Shown in pieces: positions 1-8,844 of a stretch of 32,738 nucleotides of DNA (positions within the stretch are counted from its first letter, which is position 1; each line of letters begins with the position of its first letter). The position numbers were made by a program, and so were the translations under genes. A model generated the notes under the pieces. It ran no database searches and was not told the DNA's origin. It saw only the letters and a list, made by a program, of their open reading frames with translations. Source of the stretch: Fonticula-like sp. SCN 57-25 (lineage: Eukaryota; Nucleariida; Rotosphaerida); NCBI GenBank assembly GCA_001724245.1, contig MEDX01000041.1, positions 1 to 32,738 on the forward strand, read 5' to 3'.

Positions 1-982
1 CCCTTGCGCGACCAGTAGCGGTACTCGTCGCCGCGCTTGTGCAGCTGGATGCGCTCGCCGTCAAGCTTTGGCTCAATAAAGTACTCCCCTATGCTGCGTC
101 AGCACTGCAAAGAGCAAAAAAATAACGCACCATTGAGCTTTTCGACGATTTCGTTAAAGGGAACGCGCTGCGCAAACATAGGCTTGAAAGGGGCAAAAAT
201 CTGGATGGCGTGCTCCGCGAGGCGCACGCTGCGGTCCTTTAGCTCGCGGCAGACGCGCTGCAGGTCAGAGCAGACGTGGTAGAGGTCCAGGGCGTCGGGG
301 TGAAAGGCGGCAAGCACAGTGTTTTCGCTCATGCCAAGCTTCAAGTCGCGCAGAATTATTCGAATAATCCACTTTGTTTCAACGGCGGTGCACTGGCTGA
401 CGAGCGTGCGCATGATGCGCTCCTTGTCGCCGCGGTCGACCGAGGTGTTGAGAGTGTCGAGAACGTCGTTCACCTGCTCGACGGTGAGGCGGCCGACGGG
501 GGCGCAGCGCAGGCGAAGCACGCCAAAGGCAACTGCAGCAAAGTCACCGGCATCCTAAAGGAAGGTAAATATAAGAAAGAACTAAAAAACCAAGCCCGTG
601 CCTGGGAAGATGTCGGGCGCCGCCAGTGAAGCAAGCTCTGGGCGTCAGGGCTGTCTCTGGCGAGATTAAGCGCCTGAATGATACTTTTTGCAAGAACAGT
701 TTCCTTCATGCCATACGTCGTGCGCTCAACGTCAAGCTGATGAAATTGTTAGTGCACAACAGCGTTGCTCGAGTGGCGCACCTGCGGCACCAGCAGTCGC
801 ATGAGCGGATACGAATCGTCGTCCTGGTCTTTCCACTCGGTGATGCACTGCTCCACCGCCTGCCGCTTCTGAGCACCGTGCAGCTGCCCAAGCCTCTCCA
901 TGACAGCGGCAACCTGCGCAAAGAGCGTGCGGCGAGCAAGCCCCCCGACCTTGCCAGGAGACGGCGCACTCGCCGACGCCAT
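1..982 (-). CDS. LIG4: DNA ligase IV, N-terminal part (cut by window edge)
   Basis: ATP-dependent ligase that seals double-strand breaks in non-homologous end joining in the nucleus, normally bound to XRCC4. Exons (minus strand): 982-782, 736-602, 554-131, 88-1. About 282 residues are visible: the alpha-helical DNA-binding domain and the start of the adenylation domain. The nucleotidyltransferase motif I KLDGER is present at residues 261-266, so K261 is the expected AMP-accepting lysine. YGMKETVLAK, DAGDFA, TVEQVND and KWIIRIILRDLKLG read like vertebrate LIG4, not LIG1 or LIG3. The start at 982 gives a short N-terminus leading straight into the family domain. The intron at 555-601 appears to use a GC donor, because no GT in range restores the frame. 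The rest of the catalytic core and the BRCT repeats lie outside the window. The METTL21-like gene starts 53 bp away on the other strand. Confidence 0.93.
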
Positions 983-998
983 CCCTGAAAGTTGGTAA

Positions 999-1010
999 TG
1001 CTGACTGTCA
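999..1010 (+). promoter_or_regulatory. AATGCTGACTGT element in the LIG4/METTL21-like divergent promoter
   Basis: This 12-mer sits in the 53-bp gap between two divergent start codons, 37 bp before the plus-strand ATG. The same 12 bases occur at 4473-4484, 33 bp before another plus-strand ATG in a 36-bp divergent gap. The core AATGCTGA recurs at 21073-21080, 44 bp before a third. The TGCTGAC core resembles a half-site for Maf-type bZIP proteins, but that reading is inference. Confidence 0.4.
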
Positions 1011-1035
1011 CAAGTGCTTTCCCGCGCAAATCATC

Positions 1036-1692
1036 ATGGACCCACCCGCGCGATGGGAGACACACTTGCTTGACGAGTACGAGTTCCGCTTCCGGCCGCC
1101 GGGGGAGGAGGAAGAAGTGTCTTTGCGCGTCAAGCAGATCCCTTCGACAGAGTTCCTTGGGCACTCTGTGTGGGACGTCGGGATCTGGTCGTGCAACTAT
1201 GTCCAGCGGGATGTGGCGCTTCGGCGGGCGTTCGCATCGCACGCAAGGGTGCTGGAGCTGGGAGCTGGCTGCGGCCTGCTTGGCATAGTGGCGGGGTGCT
1301 ATGGCGCGCGTGTTACCGCGACCGATCTAGAAGGCGTGATGCCCTTGCTGCGCGCAAACATTGACGCGCACGAGGCGCTCGTGCGGCAGCATGGCGGGTC
1401 AATTGTTTCCGAAACATTAGAATGGGGGCCCGGCCCAGCAATGCCATTCGATGTTGTATTAGGGGCAGACTTGGTTTATTACGAGGAGAATGTGGAGCCG
1501 CTCGTGGCTACGCTGCTACGCGTGTGCACGGAAAAGACTATTGTCTTGCTCGCGCATGAGAATCGCCAGCCTGCAGTGCAGCGCCAGGCCCTTGCGGCCC
1601 TTTCGCCGCACTTTCGCTATAACAAGTTGGACATGAAGAAGGAAGGTGGCGAAAATTTTGAAGCATACTTTCTCAAGCGCAAGCGTAGCTGA
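1036..1692 (+). CDS. METTL21-family protein lysine methyltransferase
   Basis: Single-exon, 218-residue class I SAM-dependent methyltransferase of the seven-beta-strand METTL21/EFM type, whose known members methylate lysines on chaperones (HSPA) or translation factors. Visible motifs: HSVWDVGIW at 43-51, the upstream W-containing signature of the family; SAM-binding motif I LELGAGCGLLG at 73-83; acidic residue D97 at the end of strand 2; EW at 129-130; and the family DxxY motif as D145-L-V-Y148. The C-terminus EAYFLKRKR resembles METTL21A. The length matches METTL21A (218 in human). HSP70 is the best-guess substrate, but METTL21B/EFM6-like activity cannot be excluded. It is divergent to LIG4 and converges with cyclophilin B, with a 120-bp gap. 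Confidence 0.85.
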   Translation: MDPPARWETHLLDEYEFRFRPPGEEEEVSLRVKQIPSTEFLGHSVWDVGIWSCNYVQRDVALRRAFASHARVLELGAGCGLLGIVAGCYGARVTATDLEGVMPLLRANIDAHEALVRQHGGSIVSETLEWGPGPAMPFDVVLGADLVYYEENVEPLVATLLRVCTEKTIVLLAHENRQPAVQRQALAALSPHFRYNKLDMKKEGGENFEAYFLKRKRS

Positions 1693-1812
1693 GGCGCTCC
1701 TGTGTATATTTGTATCATTGGCAATGCAATTTGGGGTCTCGTTCTGGCTACTTTATTGTGTTGACAATGTATGCCATGCAATATGCGTGGTATGTCCAGT
1801 CGACGTGCAGGC

Positions 1813-2599
1813 TTACGCGTCGAGGTTGAGCTCGCTCACCTCGGCCTCGGTGAGCTCACCAGAGCGGACGATGACGACGTCCTTGGTGGGCCTATCGCGG
1901 ACAGTCTCGAGGTTCTCAATGGTGGTGGCGATGTCCATGCCCTAAACCAGTGTTATTACAAGCGCAAAATAACACAAAGATAATAACGTACGCTGACGAC
2001 CTTGCCGAAGACGACATGGCGGCCATCGAGCCAGGAGGTGGTGACAGTGGTGATGAAGAACTGCGAGCCGTTCGTGTTGGGGCCGGCGTTGGCCATGCTG
2101 AGGACGCCGGGGCCAGTGTGCTTAAGCTTGAAGTTCTGCAAAATATAAATTCAGCACAACGCTCTAGTCAATAAAAAGCCGAACCTCGTCGGCAAAGCGC
2201 TCGCCGTAGATGGACTTGCCGCCGGTGCCGTCGCCCTTGGTAAAATCACCGCCCTGGAGCATGAACGAGCGAATCACGCGGTGGAACTTGGAGCCCTCAT
2301 AACCAAAGCCATTCTAAAAACAACAAGAAATGTACAATATGTGGCAGTTAACACCATAGCCAAGCTGGAATTGGCCGTACCTCGCCAGTGCAGAGAGCGC
2401 GGAAGTTCTCAACCGTCTTGGGGACGGTCTTGCCGTAGAGACCCATGACGATGCGGCCGGCATCCTCATCTCCGATCTTGATGTCAAAGTAGACATAGTT
2501 GGTGATAGCCGGGCCCTTGGCGGCGGCAGCAAAGCTGAGGAGCGCAAGCACGCCGAGGGAGAGGAGGGCGATGCGCCCGACCCAGGTAGAACCCGCCAT
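1813..2599 (-). CDS. PPIB: Cyclophilin B, secretory-pathway peptidyl-prolyl isomerase
   Basis: Peptidyl-prolyl cis-trans isomerase that assists folding in the ER lumen. Exons (minus strand): 2599-2381, 2313-2185, 2135-1992, 1941-1813, giving 206 residues. A hydrophobic signal peptide covers about residues 8-27 ([18 protein letters not shown]). The cyclophilin domain fills the rest. Active-site residues corresponding to CypA R55, F60, W121 and H126 are R85, F90, W151 and H156, in the contexts [15 protein letters not shown] and [23 protein letters not shown] and the overall length fit the B type. The C-terminus (LNLDA) is not a KDEL-type signal, so ER retention is not shown. It is divergent to the membrane protein gene that starts 128 bp away, so the two secretory-pathway genes could share a promoter. 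Confidence 0.95.
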
Positions 2600-2727
2600 C
2601 TTGAGGAGAGACTTCAGGTTGTCGAAAACATGCTACCCCGATGAGGCTCGACGGTGTTAAATAGCGTCACCCTGATCGTAAGCGTGACAAACAATCAAAA
2701 CCGGGTCCTGGTGCTGACCCCCGCGCG

Positions 2728-3653
2728 ATGCTGCGACCTGCGTGCGGTACCTTGTTACTCCTCTGCCTTTTCGCCAGTCATGCCTTTGCAGAGTCTAGCG
2801 GTATGTCTTTTGGCCTGCTGTTTACCTCTTTGCTGACGCTTCTTTGCAAGCGTTCGTCAACATGACGGCCGCCCTTGGCTCGTCCTCGGCCTACTATGGC
2901 GCGCAGGTCCCCTTTGACGTGGTCGTCCTCTTGTCGGACGATGTTGTCGATAGCAACCCGGCGAGCTGCGACCCGGACTGCCGTATGGTGACGCTGGCCG
3001 TCAACATTGCGCTCTCGCCGCCGCCTGTCTCGAATCTCGAGCTCATGTCGGCTATGGCCGTCACGTTGCGCGGCGTGCCGTGCAAGCTCAACATCCTGTA
3101 CGCAAGTGAGGTTTGCCAACCATGCGCTAACTGCACTGTGCTTCAGAATTGGCCAATTCGAGTGCCCCTACTATGTTGCGCCATTCCCGAGTGGGACGCC
3201 GCTCACCATTCATGGCGATCTCTCGGTCAATGGTCTCGAGTGCGTAGCTCTGCCCAGTCTTGTATCCCGAACTGACACACGCGGCAGGGACACGCACGGC
3301 GTCACTGATTTCCCTCTCCAGCTTACCTTTCGCGCAATTACCCTTGCCCTGGAAGATGCCAAGGTGACTGCCCCCGCTGTCCCACTTACGATCACCGGCT
3401 ACACGCCCGTGACATATACCTATGAAAGCACCAGCATGCCATTGTGCGTAGCAGCCCTGCGTGCCATTGGCCCCGTTACTAAACATATGTGTCACTTTGC
3501 AGTACATATTCGTCAGCCAGTATTCATGCTACGGTGATCAGTGTCAGCGTCATCGGCATGGTGCTCAGCACGGCCGTCCTCGCCGTCACCATCCTCTTTG
3601 TTGTCTTTTGGTATGATATCAAGGGATTTATTTCGGGCCCCGGCTCGGTGTAG
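2728..3653 (+). CDS. Orphan type I single-pass membrane protein
   Basis: I do not recognise this family. Exons: 2728-2800, 2851-3097, 3147-3243, 3322-3443, 3503-3653, giving 229 residues in one continuous frame. A signal peptide covers about 1-21 (LLLLCLFASHAFA). The luminal part of about 165 residues has one N-glycosylation sequon (NMT at 28-30), a CDPDC pair, several further cysteines and beta-rich stretches (VTLAVNI, AVTLRGV, LTIHGDL). One transmembrane helix spans about 191-214 (SVSVIGMVLSTAVLAVTILF), followed by a short tail WYDIKGFISGPGSV. It could be an ER or vacuolar accessory protein; a translocon-associated or lipid-binding role was considered but no diagnostic motif was found. A TTAAATAG TATA-like box lies at 2657-2664. 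The stop codon is 41 bp from the stop of the convergent methyltransferase gene. Confidence 0.72.
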
Positions 3654-3694
3654 ACCGCCCCGTGCCGTCTTTTATATGCTACATATCCAGGACA

Positions 3695-4469
3695 CTAGCT
3701 AGGAACAGAGTCCGCCGTCTCGACCGCCGCCTCTTCCTGGCATGCCCTCTTTCCACCCTTACTGTACACGTGAAATGTCATGGCCCCCTTGCCGTAGCTG
3801 TACCGTCCCCGATGCGACAATGTCCACTCTGAAGTCTCGGGCAACTGCCGCGTCGTCGTGATGACGCGCGCGGTCGGCTTGAGCGAGCCGATCGCCGAGC
3901 TCAGCTTGGCCATGCAGTCATCGTCGAGGCACGTGGTCGATACAAAGACAACATCCGCGGTCGATTGCCAGTCAGTCTCAAACATGTCGCCCTCCTTGAC
4001 AGTGACCACGCGCTGGCCGCCCACAAAGAAGCGCTCGGCAGCGCGCTGGCCGGCCTCGGCGAGCGGGCGAACCAGCTCGATGCCGAGGCAGGACTCGGCT
4101 CCGAGATGAGCTGCCACACAAAGGGCCTTGCCGGTGCCACAGCCGAGATCTACAAAACGCTCACCGCACTTGAAAGCCGCCGGGCCATTGAGCAAAGAAG
4201 CAAAGGACTGCACATTCACCTCTCCGTACGTCAGGCCGGGGAGCCGCTCACTGTGCGGTGCAAAAGCTGAGCGCAGACAATCGCAACCATGGAATCGCGT
4301 ACTTTTTTGAGCGTCGCTCCTCCTGCGCCTTTGACGCAATAAGGTACCCGTCTATCCCCTCAAAAGCCGCATTCACCGCTCCGAGCAGCTGCTCGTTCTC
4401 TTCTCCCCGCTCGATCGACCCAAAGTGGTCGTCGTCACGCGCTCTCTTGGCGGCAGCACGCGGCGCCAT
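3695..4469 (-). CDS. DOT1-like SAM-dependent methyltransferase
   Basis: Exons (minus strand): 4469-4303, 4250-3695, giving 240 residues. A DOT1-type fold is suggested by the TYGEV loop at residues 63-67, upstream of SAM motif I VDLGCGTGK at 89-97. Further support is GIEL at the end of the next strand, EGDMFETDW, and DVVFVSTTCLDD, which aligns with the VIFVNNFAF strand of DOT1L. DOT1 proteins methylate histone H3 K79, but the asparagine-phenylalanine motif IV of true DOT1 is replaced here by STTCLDDD and motif I is GCGTG, not GSGVG. The substrate is therefore uncertain and may not be a histone. The N-terminus (RAAAKRARDDDHF) is basic and could be a nuclear signal. The two exons join only if the second AG (acag, ending at 4251) is used. 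The GCK kinase starts 36 bp away on the opposite strand. Confidence 0.75.
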
Positions 4470-4472
4470 TCA

Positions 4473-4484
4473 AATGCTGACTGT
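4473..4484 (+). promoter_or_regulatory. AATGCTGACTGT element in the DOT1-like/GCK divergent promoter
   Basis: Exact copy of the 12-mer at 999-1010, placed in a gap of only 36 bp between the two start codons and 33 bp before the kinase ATG. Position and identity suggest a shared initiator or activator site. No TATA box fits in the gap. Confidence 0.4.
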
Positions 4485-4505
4485 ACATCATCGCTTGGCC
4501 AAACA

Positions 4506-6971
4506 ATGAAGGTGCGGATAGGCCGAGCACTCGGCCGCGGCGGCGAAGGGCGCGTCTATGAGGTGCGCAAAATATTAGGTTTTTGGTGTGCTAACGTGGG
4601 GCATAGGCCACGGACGAGGAGACGGGCGCGTCAGTTGCGGTTAAAAACGTGAAATACGATGCCGGCAAGGAGGATCAGTTAGCTCGCGACAAGGCCGTGT
4701 ACCAAAAGCTCGTCTCACTGCGGCACCCGCATCTAGTGGAGCATCTTGACGTGTGCAGCCTGTCTGATACGCGCTTGCGGATTACGATGGAGCTTTGCAC
4801 TGGAGGCTCTCTGCTCGATGCCATGAAGCGTACGCGTGCAGCCCCGCGCTTCTCCGACACTCATCCAGTGTAGTGCTTGATCGACCGCTGGGCGCGCAAG
4901 AGATCGCCGTCGCGCTCTACAGCGCATGTAGCGCGCTTTCCTTTCTTCACTCTGTTGGTTTTCTCCACCGCGATGTCAAGGCGAGCAACCTGCTCATGAC
5001 GCTCGATGGCACGGTCAAGCTTGGTGCGCCTCATTGACCTTCTTTCCAATGTCTAACGATGCGCAGCCGACTTTGGCGCTAGCACAAACGCGGAGCGCTC
5101 AAGGCACAGCACGTATGCTGGGACGCCGTACTGGATGGCGCCCGAGCTGCTCGTCGCGCAGCACGGCGCCGAGGCCACGTACGACGCCAAGGTCGACATC
5201 TGGTCGCTCGGAATCACGGCCATCGAGCTCGCGACAACGGAGCCCCCGCTCGCGTCACTAGCACCGCTACAGGCCGCGTTCAGGATACCAGTAGATGAGC
5301 CGCCACGGCTCCAATCCGCCGACAAGCCGTACGTGAAATATAAGACGAAGTTATGTGACTGACTTGTGCAGTCTGGCCGACTTTGTGGCGAGTTGCTTGG
5401 TGAAAGACGCGTCGGAGCGCCCGTCCGCCGACGCACTTTTAAATGTACGATTTTATTTATTTATATTTGGTTGCTAACTGTTTAAAAGACGGCTTTTTTG
5501 GTCGACGCCCGACGTCTCCCGCTTACACTGCTTGCGCCACTTGCCGTGCGCGTCAAAGACGCACGCCAAGCCTTTGTTTCCCGCATGGAAGCGCAGGAAA
5601 CGAACGATGGTAAGCCAGATGATGCGGAAATTATTGGACTGAGTGATGCATTATCAATGGCGCCGTTGAATGAGACACAACAGACGACGCCCGCCGCTCA
5701 GATCGCCTCGTCAGGCCCGTTTCGCCTCACCGGACTTGTCTTACCATCCGACCGACTCGTGTATCACTGCGCCGACATTTTTGGTATGTTTTATGCTTTA
5801 TGTTCTTGTTTTACTAATGTGTGTGCAGATGGAACACTTCTTGTGGGCCACTCGGGCGGTCTGTCGGCCAAGTCGCTCGCCGCCGGCAACCGAAGTACGT
5901 CATATTGGTCGTAATAACGTTTTTTAACGTGTTTTGCAAAGCAATACACCCGCTTCTCACTGGAGTCGGCATTCGTCAAATATGCCTTTTGCCTGCCTAC
6001 GGCATCTGCCTCCTCGTTGTCGGTACTATTCACTTTTTAGTTTAACTTTCCTCTAACACGTGACCAGTTGACGGCCGGCGGTGGTCGCTCATGGTCATGT
6101 CGCTCGACAGCCTTCGTCACCACATTGACCGCGTCATCTTTTTCCGCGGCGGCTCTTCTGCACCGCTGCCATTTAAGAAGCACTCGGGGGCGATCGCCGT
6201 CGATGATGTTCCGAATAGGCCGATGTCGGTGCGCGTCATGTGGGGGGCGGACGCGGCGTACGTGCTTGTCACTGCGAGCCCGAGCGTACTTGTGCTGAGC
6301 TGGATGGCCGAGCCGCTGCACCGCTTCATGGTCGCATCGGTGCATCTTTCGGTAAATGCGATATTTTGAATGCTGAATTCATGTTATTATAGGCGAGGGA
6401 ATGGCCAGGCGCATCGCTGATCGCAGCCGACATTTCGAATTCGAGGCTCAACAGCGTTATAGGTACATTTTCATGGAAAGGGAATAGGCTTGGAATTTCC
6501 ATGGCTCACAAATTGCGCAAACGTGCTATTTTAGTGCGAGCAGAAAATGGCGTCTATCTCGCCGATCACAAGCTAATTAATGAGCGCCTTGTGGCTGGCG
6601 TCGACGGGTCCTCTGACTTTACCTGCGTATTTGATATGGTAACATCTCAAGGCATCTGCGCCACTGGTACGCCCCTCACGTGGCCAAACCACCGCTCACT
6701 TTGTATAGATGGCGTTTATTTGATGACGAGTGGGGAAGCGAGAAAGGCGTTTTCTTGGGCGGCGCCGCTGTCGGCCGCGGTCGTGCTGTGGCACGCGCGC
6801 TACTTTGTGTGCGTGCGCGGGTCGGCAATTGAAGTAGTTCGATCGTCGTCGGGTGACCTCGTGGCGCGCCTTGAAGTTGGGGAGGGCAGCGCCGTTGAGC
6901 TGATTGGGGCGACGAATGCTGGTCTGGTTCTTGTCGCGGTAAACGGCGGAATTGCCGCTCTCGTCTGCTAA
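4506..6971 (+). CDS. GCK-family (MAP4K-like) Ser/Thr kinase with C-terminal CNH domain
   Basis: Ten exons: 4506-4562, 4607-4829, 4874-5023, 5067-5328, 5372-5444, 5489-5783, 5829-5894, 5942-6022, 6068-6351, 6393-6971; 689 residues. The kinase domain (about 4-262) is complete: glycine loop GRGGEGRVYE, VAVK with K32, catalytic HRDVK 125-129, DFG 145-147, GTPYWMAPE 162-170 and the STE20 signature [12 protein letters not shown]. From about residue 300 onward lies a citron-homology-like beta-propeller (GTLLVGHSGGL, GVGIRQICLLPAYGICLLV, RRWSLMVMSLDSL), the layout of GCK-I/MAP4K kinases that act above JNK-type MAPK cascades. The linker between them is short (about 40 residues) compared with animal MAP4Ks. 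All splice phases are consistent to the stop. The last exon reads straight through a weak GT at about 6451. Confidence 0.88.
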
Positions 6972-7164
6972 TTTGCGAACTTTTATGCACTTTTGTATCA
7001 TTATATCATGCATCGCATTGGTGTCTGTTCCCGGATGCCTTGCAACTTTTTTGATGTCTACCAATGTGCGTGTACTTTTGTATAATATCATCATTTCTTG
7101 CATATTACCACCCTGAATGTGCGCGTATACAAATCCCATACATTCTACATACTACAAACAAAAT

Positions 7165-8707
7165 CTACGCCTCGCTGCGGTGCACGCCGGTCCAGCCAGC
7201 GCGCTCAAAGTTCTTTGGCGCCCACAGCTGGAGCAGCCTCGTCGGCGTCTTGTGCGATTCGGACAAGACCGCCTGCGGCAGCAGCGTCTCGATGGCTTTG
7301 TAGATGAAGGACGGCTTGTCCGACGCCGCGCTCGATGGCTTGATAAAGTCAAACACGCAGTCGGGGCTGCGCTGGTGCCGAATCTCAATCTCGTGCAGCG
7401 GCATCTTGCGGAACATGAGCAGCATGAGCTTGGAGCAGTTGAAGAGCGGCGACGGCACATTCGACATGTTGTTGTCGCGGTTCAAGCGGATCCAGCACAG
7501 GTTTTCAACGAGGCGGAAGCTCCACTTTTCGGCAACTTGCAGCATGTCCGCAACAAGGCGCTTGTCCGTCCACACGAAGAGGAAGCCGTTCACGCACAGG
7601 TCCTGAATAGGAAGCGTCGACTATAAATAAGGAGCATTAGGATTGCTATGAGGGGCATGGAAAATATCGACAATGTTCGCACCAATTCCTTCATGGAGAT
7701 GGACCCGGCCGGCGGCGAAGGGTCGTCGCCGAGGTGGATAGGCGCATCAATGTAGATGCCCTGGTAGTTATTGCCAAGCTTCTTGACGGTGGCCTTGTCC
7801 AGCGTCGGCAGCGGGGCCTCGAGGTAGCGGAACGCGCTCGGCTCGACCTTGGCGGTGCCAAACGGCTTGATGATGTGCGCCCACGAGAGGGGCAGCGGGT
7901 ACGAGGGGATCTTGGTGTACGTCGGCACGGACGGGTCTACATGGCTAATGTACACGTGGTCATGTGATTAGACAAGGGAAATAATTAGGAAAAGCGCGCG
8001 AACCGGACGCGGCGCTTGATGGTGAACAGGTTGCCATTGCGATCCGCAAGCTGGTAGTGCATGATCTTGTTGACTGTGAAAAGTTTGGTTTAGCATACAT
8101 AAATATTACAACAACTGTGTACGTACCAAGCCTGACGGGGCGCTCAGTTTCGCGGCGCTTGCGTGACCCGCCAGAGCCGCCGCGGCGGCCGGATGCCGGA
8201 ACCTCGTCGTCGTCGGCATCGTCACCAAAGAACATGTACTCGTCCATTCCGTCCCTGTCCATCGCCGTCAATACACAAAACAACCCCAATTATCACGCAC
8301 TCGTCAAAGCCAAGCTGCTCGTTCCAAAATTCCTCGTCGTCCTCGTTGTAGTCATTGCGGAGCGCGAGGGCAACCGTGTAGCTCGATGTCCGCTTGAAAA
8401 TCTCGTTCAGCTGGTCCTCATCTAGTGTGTCAACCGCGGGTTCCTTCCCCTGTCCGTCCGACTCTGCAGCTTCGCCGGCCGACGACTGAGAGGCAGCCGT
8501 CTTTGACGAGCCGATCTCGGTCTGGTACTCCTCCAGCGCCTGAAACTTTTTCATGATAGCCTCGACGCTCTCATCGTCCTCGACATAGCCGACAAAGTGC
8601 GACGCGCTGCAAAACATTTCGCGCGTCAGAGAACGACGCAACTGTTGTGGAGCGTACCTGATCTTGTGCGGCGCCGCCTTTTTCGTGCGACGCGCCGGCC
8701 TTGACAT
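7165..8707 (-). CDS. Divergent MT-A70-like methyltransferase without DPPW
   Basis: Exons (minus strand): 8707-8658, 8606-8301, 8254-8127, 8073-8004, 7944-7683, 7620-7165; 423 residues. The N-terminal half is acidic and low in complexity, with a basic start (SRPARRTKKAAPHK) and an RGG-like patch GRRGGSGGSRKRR. The C-terminal half resembles the MT-A70 adenine-N6 methyltransferase fold: YQGIYIDAPIHL (245-256), NGFLFVWTDKRLVADML, LVENLCWIRL, SKLMLLMFRK and a closing LQLWAPKNF. The catalytic DPPW is replaced by D251-A-P-I254, so it may be an inactive partner subunit, as METTL14 and MTA9 are, for an active MT-A70 enzyme elsewhere. It could act on mRNA m6A or on DNA 6mA; the sequence does not tell which. 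It is divergent to ACAD8 over 137 bp with two CCAAT boxes between. Confidence 0.7.
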
Positions 8708-8768
8708 GTTGGCGCGCTCGTTGCAAGGATGAAAACGGTTCAAAGTGCGCGCCCTTTGCCCCCCGATG

Positions 8769-8803
8769 ATTGGCTGGCTTTTTTCTTCCGCTCACGTGAT
8801 TGG
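8769..8803. promoter_or_regulatory. Two inverted CCAAT boxes and an E-box between the MT-A70-like and ACAD8 genes
   Basis: ATTGG occurs at 8769-8773 and again at 8799-8803, exactly 30 bp apart (about three helical turns). A CACGTG palindrome at 8793-8798 abuts the second. The pair sits centrally in the 137-bp divergent gap and could serve both genes through an NF-Y-type factor. Confidence 0.5.
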
Positions 8804-8844
8804 TCCGTCCCCGCCTCTTGTCCTCTTGAAGCATCCTCTCTGCC

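Noticed and set aside
6450-6500. Possible extra intron in the GCK/CNH kinase starting at the GTACAT near 6451
   Set aside because: The frame reads through without a stop and joins the next conserved segment in phase, so no intron is needed.
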